Origin: Spirogloea muscicola
Taxonomy: Eukaryota > Streptophyta > Zygnematophyceae > Spirogloeales > Spirogloeaceae
Direction of reading: 5' to 3'
NCBI GenBank assembly: GCA_009602725.1
Contig: WELB01000412.1
Location: 1 to 30,973 of the forward strand
DNA: 30,973 nt
Each line of letters starts with the position of its first letter. The first letter of the stretch is position 1. Under the pieces are notes generated by a model, which was given only the letters and a program-made list of their open reading frames with translations, had not been told where the DNA came from and ran no database searches. The position numbers and the translations under genes are program-made. Below are positions 8,919-19,700 of the stretch, piece after piece.

Positions 8919-9603
8919 TGTGACATCTCTGCATCTAAACACACAGTAAGAGTCAGGATGTCCTGGTTTGGATTCGAACATAGGGTGTTTTGGCGACAAA
9001 CCTCATACAGGAGAACGCCAACGCACATATGCGCACAGAGCGCAGCGAAAGTATTACCCTGAGGCACCGCCCTAGGGCGGTGACTCTACCAATAGACTTA
9101 CGGAGAGCCGCAAGGACCCGCAGCGGTGAGCTGCGGCGACAGGCTGGCAGCAGGCGGCAGCAGCAAAGCTGTGGCGGCGGCGGCAGCAGCAGGCAGCAGC
9201 CGGGCTGACTAGGCAGCAGCGGGCTGTGTCTCTCTCGGGCGTTGGTCCGACTGGGCAGTCTGGCCTCGGCCGGCTACACATAGCGTTCCACCTGCCACCC
9301 CTACCCCGAGGGTGTGACGAGGGTCGTCCCAGGGCCCACCTTGGGAAGGACGGGCCCAACAATAGGGACACGACGCCCAAGAGCGAGCCCGACATCGGGA
9401 ATAGCCACACAGGGTGCAGCGGATCGCCCAAGAGCGAGCCCGACATCGGGAATAGCCACACAGGGTGCAGCGGATCGCCCAAAAGCGGTCCGGACATCGG
9501 GAACAGCGGATCGACCGGCACAGTTGACTCGCCCCAACGGTGACGAGACGACACTGGAAGGTTTCCCGCAACGTTGGCACGCCCTAACGGCGGGAACGTT
9601 ACA
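8919..9603 (-). repeat. 3' LTR of the minus-strand gypsy relic
   Basis: Minus strand starts TGTAACGTTCCCGCC at 9603 and ends GATGTCACA at 8919, 685 bp, TG...CA. It lies just after the end of the chromodomain of the minus-strand pol (9737), separated by a purine-rich tract, as expected for a 3' LTR. R-U5 carries the family's conserved segments: GAGAGAGACACAGCC, TAAGTCTATTGGTAGAGTCA, an 18-bp perfect palindrome at 9065-9082, and TTCTCCTGTATGAGGTTTGT. U3 has the conserved CCTCGTCACACCCT block. The left flank CATTG (8914-8918) would be one side of a target duplication, but the other LTR is damaged and no partner was found. Confidence 0.75.
9375..9512. repeat. 51-bp tandem repeat in LTR U3, about 2.7 copies
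   Basis: Two exact 51-bp units start at 9375 and 9426 (each begins GCCCAAGAGCGAGCCCGACA and includes AGCCACACAGGGTGCAGCGG). A third at 9477 has substitutions and an internal deletion. Absent from the other LTR copies here, so it grew in this copy or its close lineage. Confidence 0.9.
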
Positions 9604-9736
9604 TACCTGCCCACTTAGATGTTCACGTCCCCGGGAACAAGAACAGGATATCAGAGGACACAACCCGAAGACATTACGGAAGACGGGTGCGTCCAGCACT
9701 ACGATGCAGAGGTGTGATATGCCCCTGTGCAAGTAT

Positions 9737-12700
9737 TTACGGAGAACGGACGGGCAATTTGGCAAGATTGGCCGAAGTTTCCCATGTATTGTGCTCAGGC
9801 CCATAGCCTAGCCACTTGACCAGATATTCTCGGGACTTACGTCGCCCACAGAGGTTGTCGCGGTGAGACAAGATCTCCTCCACCTCAAACGCTTCCTCGC
9901 CCGCAACGACAAGGGAAGGATGGGGCGGTTGGACACGACCATCCGTATGGTATGGCTCGAGTTGAGACACATGGAAAAGGTTATGGACTTTCCAATGTAC
10001 CGGCGTATCGATCTCATATGCGACCTGGCCGACCAGGCGCATGACACGGAAAGGTCCAACCCTCTTTGGTAGCGACTTAGGCGTACCAACAGCCCGCAAG
10101 ACTAAGTGCTTAGTGCTCAAGAGCACTTGGGCACCGACGTCAAAGGACACATGCCTGCGATGGCGATCAGCATACTGCTTTTGCCGGTTCTGAGCAATTA
10201 TCAAGAATTGCTTAGCCCTCCGCTGAGCTGCCAGAAGAGTACCGGTGAAGCTTACAGCGGCCGGAACGCGCACCGGCCTCCCCACCTGCAAAGGTAAACG
10301 GGGATGCTGACCATACTTCAGAAAGAAGGGTGTATTTTTTGGTAGAGTTATGAATGGCATTGTTCACAGCATATTCCGCCGGAGCAACATACACATCTCA
10401 GTCAGTTTGACTGGGGTTTACAAGGTGCCTGAGCATGTCTTCCAAAACCCGATTCATCCGTTCGGTCTGACCGTCCGTCTGGGGATGGAAACCGTGGACA
10501 TGGATTGCTTCGTGCCGAGAGCCTGCACACTTCCTTCCAGAAGTGACCCGTGAAGCGAGGATCGAGGTCAGACACGATGCGCTCGGGTACTCCGTGCAGT
10601 TTCCATGCGCGGTCTACAAAATTGCCAGCGACTTCCTCAGCGGATACCCTTGTGGTCGTAGGTACAAAGTGCAACACTTTACTCAAACGATTCACAAACA
10701 CGACATGGCGTCATAGCCGTTGCGCAATTGGGTGATGAAATCCACACTGACATCAGACCAGTTTCGCGGTGGAATAGCCAAAGGTTGGAGCAACCCGGCA
10801 GGCTTGTGAGAGCGTGCCTTACTACGCTGGCAGGTGGCACAAGTCTTCACAAAAGACTTGACGTGAATTGACAAGCGCGGCCACCAAAAGAGAAGCTGGA
10901 TAGCTTTCTTTGTCTTTCCCATACCCAAATGACCACTGTACGGAGGCTCATGCATCTCTTGCATGATATTAGTGCGCAAGGCATTGCAGTTGGGCACCAC
11001 AATGGCGTCACCTCGCCACCAGGACCCTTGGTCATGTACGACTGTGCGTGGTTTGGTTGCAGATGCAAACCAAGGGTCTGTGCCATACCCATCGCGAACT
11101 CGCACATACAGCGCAGAGAGGTTGGTGGTGCTTTGCGCTGCGGCCCCACGGGTAGGCCGCACGTCTGCAGTCTGAACCCTTGTGGCACACAAGACAGGCG
11201 CCACAGCAGCCCCTACAATTTTGCGGCTCACCGGGTCCGCCACATTGATACGTCCAGGGCGGTACAACCACTGGAATCGGAATTGTGCCATGCTCTCAGC
11301 CCACCGAGCTTGACGCCTGCTCAATTGCTGCTGTGTGTGAAAGTAGGTCAACGGGCAATGATCCGTTACGACCGTAAATTCGACACCCTCGAGATAGCAT
11401 CGCCACACACGGAGGGCGTGCACAACAGCAAGGAGCTCCTGCTCACCCGTAGTATAATTTCGCTCTGCAGGACTGAGCAGGCGACTTTCGAATGCTACGG
11501 GATGACCCTCCTGCAGGAGAACGGCACCAATGCCGATCAAAGAGGCGTCACATACGACTTCATACGGCACGCCTTCTCGAGGCAAAGCCAAAACGGGTGG
11601 TGATACCAGGACCCGTTTTATATCCTCAAACGCCTTCTGGCATTCGGACGTCCACCCCCATGGTACGTCCTTACGAGTGAGCTTCGTAAGAGGAGATGCC
11701 ATGCTTCCATATCCTTGAAGGAATTTTCGGAAATAGTTTGCGAATCCCAAAAAGGAACGCAACTGCGGCACAGTCCGCGGCACAGGCCAGTCCTTCACTA
11801 CTACTGTCTTTTTGGGGTCGACGCGCACCCCGTCTTTGCCCACCACATGCCCTAAGTACGTTAACTCGGGCTGGTTGAATACACACTTGGAGGTCTTGGC
11901 ATACAAATGATTTTCACGTAGCAACTGCAGAACTTTCCGCAGGTGGCGTACGTGATCCTCAGGCGTTTTACTGAACACCAGTATGTCATCCAGATAGACC
12001 AGCACGAAGTCATACAAAAGGGGGCCAAAGACTTTCGTCATCACTGCCTGAAACGTGGCAGGTGCGTTGGTCAGACCAAAACTCAGCACCTTGAACTGGA
12101 AGTGTCCGACAGGCGTACGAAACGCTGATTTCGGAACGTCCTCAGGAGTGATACGAATTTGATGATACCCACTTTGCAAGTCGAGGGAGCTGAACACTTT
12201 AGCTTCCGCGAGACGATCGAAGAGATCATCGATACGAGGCAACGGGTATCGGTTCTTGACGGTGAGCTTGTTGAGGGCTCGGTAATCGATGCACATCCGG
12301 AGACTACCGTCCTTCTTTAACGAAGAGGATAGGTGCACCATACGGGGACTGAGAGGGCTCAATGTGGCCCTTACGGAGCAATTCCGTCACTTGGGATTGC
12401 ATCTCTCGAAATTCGAGAGGACTCAGTCGATACATGGGACGGTACGGCGGCACAGCGCCAGGCTCCAATGGAATTGTATGAGCCACGCCTCGATGGGGAG
12501 GCAATCCGTCTGGAAGTGCATCCGGGAACACATCCAAATACTCTGCCGATAACTTGTCAAGAGCCGGACTACGTGAGGCCACGATGCTCACTTCAGAGTC
12601 AGGGGGAGACTCAGCACTCACAACACCCAAATATGTAGCCGAAGCTGGTTGTTTGCGAAGAAGCTTCTTCATCCGCACAGCTGAAAGCCGCAGAGAAGAG

Positions 12701-13231
12701 TTTTGCATGGGTTGTGGTACACAGGAATTGTAGACATTGTGCAATTTGAAATGACGAGGACCACTGCGGCCGACAAAAGTGCGCTGTTTACAATCAAGCA
12801 CAGACGCTGTGGCACAGAGCCAATCATCACCTAAGATTACATCAAAGGCTGACGACAAATTAATGACTTGACAAGACACAACCGTCTTGTAGCTTTGGAT
12901 GCGAAGGGGCACTTTGCAAAGGCCCAAGAACTTAACATTTCGACCATTGGCCATTGTAGCTTGCAATACATCAATGGGTTGCACAGGCAAGCCATTGTTA
13001 CAGAAAAGTCTTACTAGTACAGGATACAGAAGCACCTGTGTCTATAAGGATCTGGGCTGGTTGACCAGCCGCTATGTCGGTGAATAGCATACTTGGCGTC
13101 GAAGCACAAAGTGCGACATGACCTGCCGAAGCAAGACTAAATTTGCGAACTACGTAGATGAGAGTTTTCCTGGGTGATCCAGCAGCACCAGGTACGACGT
13201 GGGGATGGCCTGCTGTGTAGCGACAGAGCAA
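9737..13231 (-). pseudogene. Ty3/gypsy chromodomain Pol relic
   Basis: Order on the minus strand: protease with LIDTGAS (about 13050), shifted in frame near 13010; protease tail GDDWLCATASVLD (about 12825-12790); RT start SPYGAPILFVK, shifted near 12320; RT core RMCIDYRALNKLTVKNRYPL, LSFGLTNAPATFQ and catalytic VYLDDILVFS (about 12005-11975); RNase H VVCDASLIGIGAVLLQ; integrase zinc finger HSGHLG-like and CATCQRSK; VSVDFITQL (about 10750); frame shift near 10695; HGVPERIVSDLDPRFTGHFW (about 10605-10545); frame shift near 10525 and a stop near 10394; then FDVGAQVLLSTKHLVLRAVG; and a complete chromodomain FEVEEILSHRDN to YLVKWLGYGPEHNTWE (about 9905-9785). The long stretch 12362-10692 is still open. 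It makes reverse transcriptase, RNase H and integrase in related elements, with the chromodomain thought to steer insertion to marked chromatin. At least four breaks make it inactive. Confidence 0.9.
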
Positions 13232-13414
13232 GGACAGGCCAGGTGATGGTGGAGGATTCAGTCCTCACCTGCGTCGGACGATTAAAAACACAGGGTCGTT
13301 AGCCCCATGATGATTCACCCACTTCAGCAGGTGATTGCACCTGGTTGCGGGGAACCCAGACAATGAGGGCACCACCTTTCACCAAAGCTTGCATCAGCGT
13401 ATGCAGGGAGCGTA

Positions 13415-13930
13415 CTACGGGGACAGGAATTGCGGACAAGCATGTCCTACATGGTCAAATAGCATTCTCACAGCATGCAGTTGAGGACTCGACACAGTAC
13501 TTAAGGAAAGGCACTCAAGTTTGCCCTTGCCTTTATACTGCCCATTGGGGCCGGGTGGAATGGATTTGCTTGATGAGGGGTGCTTGGGAGCTTGGGTACA
13601 ATCACGGATGCGATGGCCCTTCTGGCCACACCGGTAGCAAGCGCGGTCCTCTTTGGGGACAAAGGCCGCGGGCTTGGTTGGGCGCCGTGGCCCCACATAG
13701 GGCTTGCCAGTGGTGCTGGGCATATTACTGGGGCGACGCTTCGAAGATGAAGGCGCAGCCGGGTCGACGACTTCCGCCAGGGGACGCTTGCGGGGATACA
13801 TGGCGAAAGTGATGCGCGCCTGCTCAGCCCGCCACCTGGCGGGCCTCTTGGCCTTAATAGTCGGTCATTTGACAACAATAGAGCCGTGTGGCTTACCAAA
13901 CGGCCGCTTCATCACAGTGGCTTGTAGGCG
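13415..13930 (-). pseudogene. Gag C-terminal part of the minus-strand gypsy relic
   Basis: Carries one zinc knuckle CYRCGQKGHRIRDC (about 13655-13614) in a Pro/Ser/Lys-rich setting typical of nucleocapsid, followed by PGPNGQYKGKGKLECLSLS and LFDHVGHACP. Upstream the frame can be followed to about 13930 (LRLQATVMKRPFGKPHGSIV) with one stop near 13857. The N-terminal capsid part is missing; LTR pieces begin at 13980. It lies ahead of the protease at 13231, the normal gag-pol order. Confidence 0.75.
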
Positions 13931-13979
13931 GAGCTCCAGGTGTGGCACCTCGACGCGTACTTAGCGCTATGCGGGCAGG

Positions 13980-14126
13980 CACGACATTGGCCGGGCTCCT
14001 CAGTCGACCAACGCCGAGAGAGACAACAGCGCTGCCGCTGCCTAGCCAGACCCGCTGCTGCCTGCTGTCGCATCGCCGCTACGGCTCTGCTGCTGCCGTC
14101 TGCTGTCCAGCCTGTCCCGCAGCTCG
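13980..14126 (+). repeat. LTR R-U5 fragment, plus orientation
   Basis: Contains CCAACGCCGAGAGAGACA, then the CTGCTGCCTGCTGTCGC-type pyrimidine-rich block common to the R-U5 of this LTR family. It breaks off at CGCAGCTCG (14126), where a new LTR begins with TGTAACG. Confidence 0.65.
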
Positions 14127-14412
14127 TGTAACGTACCCTCTCGTTTGGAAGTGCTAAACGGTACCGGTAAGTGTGAGTCCGGTCCAAGGCCACTGGGCCT
14201 CGTACCGCGCGTGCACGTGGCCTCGTCCGGTGCGGTGCACGTGGCATCGTCCGGGAGTCGTACTGCTCCGGAAGCGCCGCTTCACTGCACGCGGGCATTG
14301 TTCTGCTGTCGGTGGGCGCTGGTCACTGCAAGCGACACAGCGCTGGAGCCGTACCCTTATTGGCAGGCGCTGCTTCACTGCAAGCGGCATCGCCGTAAAG
14401 TTGTACTCCAGC
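14127..14412 (+). repeat. LTR U3 fragment, plus orientation
   Basis: Starts TGTAACGTACCCTC and runs CGTTTGGAAGTGCTAAACGG, close to the U3 start of the solo LTR at 21907. It contains spaced GCGCYGCTTCACTGCA repeats. It ends where another LTR starts at 14413, so it is truncated. Confidence 0.6.
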
Positions 14413-15191
14413 TGTAACGTTCCCACTTACTGTGAACGCTTACCCAGGTTACTGTGAGCGTTTACCCTGATTGGCACGTGACCGACCTGGCTCGGCCAGG
14501 TGGTCGCGCACGGGGGCCTCGGTGGCGCGGTGTCCACCCTGGCGACCCGCGCACGCGGGGGCTTCGGTGGCGCGGCGTCCACCCGGTGCCTAGACACGTC
14601 GGCCACGACAGCGGGGCCCTTCACCTCGACAGGGCTGCCCCTCGGGGCAAGCCTCATGCGGCCCGCCCCTGTGGGTGGGCCATGGAGCGACCCCATGCGC
14701 CTGGCCCTGTTTGCCAGCCTCTTGTATCCATCGTGTCCCCTTGTCAGGCCCGCCCCCCGGGGGGAGGGCCCTGGGGGCGACCCTCGTCACACCCTTATGG
14801 GAGAGGTGGCAGGAGAACCGCTATAAGTAGTAGGCCTTGGCCTACTACTTCCGGACTCCGGACTCCGACCAAAGCCGAGAGAGACACAGCCCTGCTGCTG
14901 CCTAGCCAGCTCCGCTGCTGCCTGCTGCCACCGCCGCCGCCACAGCTCTGCTGTTGCCGCCTGCTGCCCAGCCCGTTGCCGCAACTTGCACTGTGGGCCC
15001 CGCCGGCTCTCAGTAAGTCTATGGTGGAGTCAACGCCCTAGGGCGGTGCCTCAGGGTAGATTTCCGCTGCGCTCTTTGTGCGTATGTGCGTTGGCATTCT
15101 CTTGTATGAGGGTTGTCTCCAAAACACCCTATGACCAGAATACAAATAGGACATCTGACCCTAACTGTATATTTAGGGCAGGGATGCTACA
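14413..15191 (+). repeat. Full-length LTR, plus orientation, 779 bp
   Basis: Starts TGTAACGTTCCCAC and ends GGATGCTACA. It has the conserved block CCTCGTCACACCC upstream of a TATA box (CTATAAGTAG, 14821-14830), GAGAGAGACACAGCC, the TAAGTCTATGGTGGAGTCA segment, the hairpin core CGCCCTAGGGCG (15034-15045), and TTCTCTTGTATGAGGGTTGT. A 43-bp direct repeat (CGCGCACG...GTCCACCC type) lies at about 14507-14593. Flanks CCAGC and GGAAG do not match, so no target duplication and no sign of which element it came from. Confidence 0.75.
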
Positions 15192-15556
15192 GGAAGTGTC
15201 TAAGAGCTGTTAAAGAGTGAACCGACAGCGCACACAGTGCTCAAACGTGTACACAGCGCAGCAAAGCTAGAGCCGAGACACCGCCAGAAGGCGGTGGCGT
15301 CAGCATGTATAGCTGTCCCAAGATGAGGTGCAGCTGTAGCAATCATAGAGAGCCGGCAAGGCCCACAGCGACGAGCTACGGCGACGGGCAGTGCAGGTAC
15401 CAGCAGCAGAGCTGCGGCGGCGGCTGCGTCAGCAGGCAGCAGCAATTTTGTACCTCGCTGGGGGCGTCACTGGTCAAACTCAAAGGCCTCGGCAGACTAC
15501 TTGCACCGTGTCACCTGCCGCCCCTTCCAGGAGGCTGTGACGAGGGTAGCCCAAGG
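15192..15556 (-). repeat. LTR R-U5 and proximal U3, minus orientation
   Basis: On the minus strand: ACCCTCGTCACAGCC block, a TATA-position GTGCAAGTAG, the CTGCTGCCTGCTG block, and the hairpin CACCGCC-loop-GGCGGTG at 15279-15296. Its distal U3 is found at 16058-16235, separated by a ~500-bp insertion. Its U5 end is cut by the LTR ending at 15191. Confidence 0.65.
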
Positions 15557-16057
15557 TACTGCGGAAGCCTGCGCCGCTCGGGGCCAAGGAGTCAGACTAT
15601 GCGGACCACCCGTTGAAGGACGAGTCCTTCTTGCTCGCAATCGACACTCACGGGTCATTTGGCGCTCGGTGGCTCGAGCTGCTACACCAGCTCTCGCGAA
15701 GCGAGATCTCCACCGGTACCACGGGGAGCAGGCGGATATCCATGCAGCAGGCTCGCTCGCGCACGGTGTATTGCATGCGCCTGTCCGTCTCGCTTTAGAG
15801 GTCCATGGCACACGCGCTGCATCTGCATACTGTCGTGCCTTAGCTGCAGTTTCTGGCCCTGGCCAGGGGACCCGCTACCAGGAGACTATATTCTCCGACC
15901 TGAAGCGGCTCAAGAGGGGTTACTGAGTGTTACTCGGAGCTACTTGATTTCCTGTGTGCTTTAGCGCTCTCCCTGGCCCCTTCGACTTCCTTCATTCAAA
16001 TTTCTGGGCTGGCCTCTCACAGCCACCGCCCTCTCCTGGAAGCGTCCTTCTTCCGAT
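15557..16057 (+). mobile_element. LINE-like 3' end inserted in an LTR
   Basis: Splits the minus-orientation LTR: left flank stops at GCCCAAGG, right flank resumes at CTTGGAGGGGCGGGCCTGAC, which are adjacent in intact copies such as 25549-26447. The insert's plus strand reads LLAIDTHGSFGARWLELLHQ (about 15628-15690), then RISMQQARSRTVYCMRLS, followed by a non-coding tail. A second sequence of the same type lies at 24900-25365 (AAIDIYGCLGPRFHTLLQ, then RRVSACLQRAQASALHQKA). I recall this AID-x2-G-x2-G-x-R ending plus a helix rich in R/Q/A from C-terminal ends of non-LTR retrotransposon proteins of algae, but this cannot be confirmed here. No RT core is present, which fits a 5'-truncated insertion. 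Confidence 0.5.
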
Positions 16058-16235
16058 CTTGGAGGGGCGGGCCTGACGATAGGGATACACGAATCCACGA
16101 AGCAGCGCCGGCTGCTTTGTGCCACAAGGGTCCAAGAGACTGACGCACCAGGCCAATAGCCTGGCGCACGAGTCCAAGAGACTAGCGCAGAATTCGGCGC
16201 ACAAGGCCAAGAGCCTGGCGCACCAGTCCAAGATG
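16058..16235 (-). repeat. Distal LTR U3 with short tandem repeats, minus orientation
   Basis: Minus strand contains GTCAGGCCCGCCCCTCCAAG and repeated GTGCGCCAGGCTCTTGGAC-like units, as in U3 of the solo LTR at 25549-26447. It continues the LTR at 15192-15556 beyond the LINE-like insertion. The true U3 start was not found; the 125 bp from 16236 to 16360 look unique and unassigned. Confidence 0.6.
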
Positions 16236-16365
16236 TTGGAAAGAGTATACTAAGTTTCTAATCTTTCACTGCTAGCTTCATATGGTCTAGGTCTATTTAT
16301 TCTGTGTGGGAGCTACGCTGTGAAGCTTTATGATGCTCATCACGTACAGCAGCAAACAAGGTATA

Positions 16366-16740
16366 TGTAAGGCGGCGGGCGGAGGCCCGGGGCCTTAGGA
16401 CGCGGAGCTGGACTGCAAGCGAGGATCAAGAGACTGGAAGCACGATGCACAAGGCGTCTTGGATTACTGGAGGGGCAAGAGTACAGAGTGCTCGAGAGGT
16501 GAGCAGGCAGGATACAGATTGCTGGAGATGGGGGCCCAAGAGGGGCCCCCCTCCTTATATAGCCTAGCCTCACTAGGGCCTCTGTAAAGATCTAGAAGTT
16601 GCAGGAGGACGTTCCCATGCCCGGGGTCCCTCGGGAACCCTCTAGAGGAGCCCAGATTAGGGTTAGGGCTGACTAGGCTGGATTTAGGCTTAGGGCGCGG
16701 GGCGCCGGCTCGAGCTCGGGCTAGGGCGCGATTCATGACA
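16366..16740 (-). repeat. 3' LTR of the intact chromovirus
   Basis: 375 bp, TGTAAGG...CATGACA on the plus strand (TGTCATG...CTTACA on the minus strand). TATA box TATATAAG at 16554-16561 on the minus strand. An 8-bp inverted repeat with a 5-nt loop follows it at 16530-16550. Contains TTAGGGTTAGGG near 16657-16668. One base differs from the other LTR. Confidence 0.95.
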
Positions 16741-16755
16741 GGACCCCCCCCTTAG
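16741..16755 (-). promoter_or_regulatory. Polypurine tract
   Basis: Minus strand reads AAGGGGGGGGTCC immediately before the 3' LTR, the primer for plus-strand DNA synthesis in LTR elements. The pol stop codon (TAA) overlaps its start. Confidence 0.85.
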
Positions 16756-19700
16756 GATGGCCGCTCCGAGGCCGTCGGCTTGGGTTTGGTGGGGTGTGCT
16801 GCGTGGAACTCGCGAACTGCCGCCGGGGCGTGCCCCAAGTGCGAAGCAGGCTCCCAGGTGTCGTCGTTGGCGCCGTAGCCCCGCCACCGGACGAGGTACT
16901 GCAGGCGCCCGCGGTGGAAGCGGGAGTTCAGGACGGCCGCGACCTCGTACTCGTCGTCGCCATCCACGCGGACCGGAGGCGGGGGAGCTTGGTGGCGGCC
17001 GGGGAAGGTGTTGCTGGCGTACGGCTCCAGGAGGCACACATGGAAGACGTTGTGGAGCCGCGCACGAGGTCCTAGGTCAAGCCGGTAAGCCCGCAGGCCA
17101 ACCTTCTCCAGGATAGGGTAGGGGCCGAGCCGCTTGAAGTCTAGCTTGGAGTTAGGGCGGGAGCTCGTGATGTGGCGCCGGAGGAGCCACACCTTGTCGC
17201 CGGGGGCGTACTCGGGTGCCGGGAGATGGCGCTGGTCGTAGTAGCGCGACTGGAGTTGTTGCGCTTGCTGCAGAGCGGTCTTGAGGTGGGTCTGCGTCTC
17301 TGCCAATGCATGGAGGTAGTCGGCGGCGTGAGGTACTAGATCCGCCCGGGTGGGAGCAATGGTGGTCGCTGGGTGGTAGCCGTAGTTAGCGTAGAAGGGG
17401 GTCCGCTTGATGGATACGTGGAACGAGTTGTTGTAGGAGAACTCTGCAAGGGGAAGGAGTTGTGCCCAGTCGTCTTGCTGGTAGGAGCAGTAGGCTCGTA
17501 GGTATTGTTCCAGCACTTGATTGACTCGCTCGGTTTGACCGTCCGACTGTGGGTGGTGCGCAGTAGAGAGTGAACTGTGGATGCCGCACGCCTTGAGTAG
17601 GTGTCGCCAGAACTGGGAGGTGAAGAGGCGGTCGCGATCGCTCACGATGTCCGAAGGGAAGCCATGGAGCTTGAAGACATGGTGTAGGAAGAGCTGGGCG
17701 ATGTGAGGAGCCGGATCCTTCTTGCAGCATGGGATGAAGTGCGCCATCTTGGTGAGTCGGTCCACCACCACCAGGATGGTGTCATAGCCGGAAGACAAGG
17801 GGAGATCCGTGATGAAGTCGCAGGAGATGGAAGCCCAAGGGCGTCGTGGAATGGGTAAGGGCTGGAGGAGTCCGTGAGGGGCATGCCGAGGGGTCTTGAT
17901 CCTGTTGCAAGTGTCGCAGGTTTTCACGTACTCGTTGATGAAGTCTCTCATGCCTGGCCAGAAGTAGTGTCGACAGAGTTGCTCGTGGGTCTTCGATTGT
18001 CCATAGTGTCCCGCTTGTGGGGAGTCGTGGTGTTGTCGCAGCAGCTGCAGCTTGAGGGGGAGCGAGTTGGGGATGAAGAGCCGGTTGTTGTAGAGTAGGA
18101 GGCCGTTGTGGAGGGAGTAGGAAGCGAGGTCGTCCGGAGAAGGAGAGGCGGGGTGGAGCAGACGGTTGATGTAGAGCTGACATTGTGGATCTTGTTGCTG
18201 GGCTGTTTTGATTTGCTGATGCAATTGTGGATTGGAGAATGTGAAGGTGGCGCAGAGACGAAGAGGAACTGGACATGGTTGGACCGATGAGGATGCCGAT
18301 TCATAGTCGGGGCGGCGAGAGAGGGCGTCCGCCTTCCCGTGGGAGCTGCCTCGGCGATATTCGATGATGAAGTCGAAACCTGCCAGGTACTCCGCCCATC
18401 GAGCTTGTCGGCGCGAGAGTTGTTTGAGATTGTTGAAGTACACAAGGTTTTTGTGGTCGCTGAACACCCGGATGGTCGCGGAGGCGCCTTCTAGATACGC
18501 GCGCCAGTGCTTGAAAGCTTGGACAATGGCAAGAAGCTCTTTATCATGGATGGTATAGTTGATTTCCGCAGGATTGAGTTTCCGACTGTAGTAGGCCACT
18601 GGATGCAGAACCTTTTTGTCGTCCCGTTGCGACAGGATGCAGCCGATTGCGAAGTCTGACGCGTCGGTTTCCACGATGCTCTCTCGTGCAGGGTCGAAAT
18701 GGGAGAGGACAGGCGCTGAAGCGAAAGTCTTCTTGAGGAAATCAAATGCGGTTTGAGCGGCTGGAGTCCACTGGAACTTGGTACCACGTTGCGTGAGCAC
18801 GGTGAGCGGAATGGTGACTTGGGCGTAGTTCTTGACGAAGCGTCGGTAGAAGTTGGCGAAACCGAGAAATTGTTGCACGTGTCGAAGGGTCTGCGGGGTT
18901 GGCCATGCCAGGACTGCTTCCACCTTACTTGGGGCCATGTGAACGCCTTGGGAGGTGATGGTGTAGCCCAAAAACTCGATTTTCTCCACGTGGAACTCGC
19001 ACTTCTCCGCCTTAGCGTACAATCCCGCGTTTCGAAGCTTGCCGAGTATTTGACGCACATGATGGGTATGCTCGTCCATTGTTTTAGAGAAGATGAGGAT
19101 GTCGTCCAGGTACACCACGCAGAAGTCGTCAAGGTAGTCTCGTAGGGTCTCATTCATGAACCGCTGGAACGTCGCAGGTGCATTTGTGAGACCAAAGGGC
19201 ATCACAAGGTACTCGTAGTGGCCATAGCGGGTCCTGAAGGCCGTCTTCCATTCCTCACCCGAAGCGATCCGGACCAACTGGTAAGCGTTCCTCAAGTCCA
19301 CTTTTGTGAAGATCTTTGCATCTCGTACCCGGTCCAACAGCTCCGAGATCAGAGGGAGAGGATGCCGGTCTTTGATGGTGATGGCATTGAGTGCGCGGTA
19401 GTCCACGCAAGGCCGTAAGGTGCCGTCCTTCTTTTTCACAAACAGGATTGGAGCCCCAGCCGGAGAATGGGATGGACGGATCCAACCCTTGGCGAGACTC
19501 TCCTCGAGGTACGCCTTCAGAGTCTTGAGTTCCACCTCCGAGAGGGAGTAGATGGGCCCCCAAGGTGGTTGTCGGTCGGGGACCAATGGAATGGAGTGGT
19601 CGTAGGCACGGTGAGGGGGAAGGCTGTCAGCCTTTCGCTTGGAGAAGACGTCGAGGAAGTCATGGTACTCCTTGGGGATGGGCGCTGACGAGTCCACTTT

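Noticed and set aside
9375-9512. Regular tandem repeat considered as a CRISPR array
   Set aside because: Units are contiguous with no unique spacers and sit in an LTR of a eukaryotic retroelement.
15501-15926. 141-codon plus-strand open frame as a single gene
   Set aside because: It crosses the breakpoint between LTR and LINE-like insert; the recognisable peptide is in another frame.
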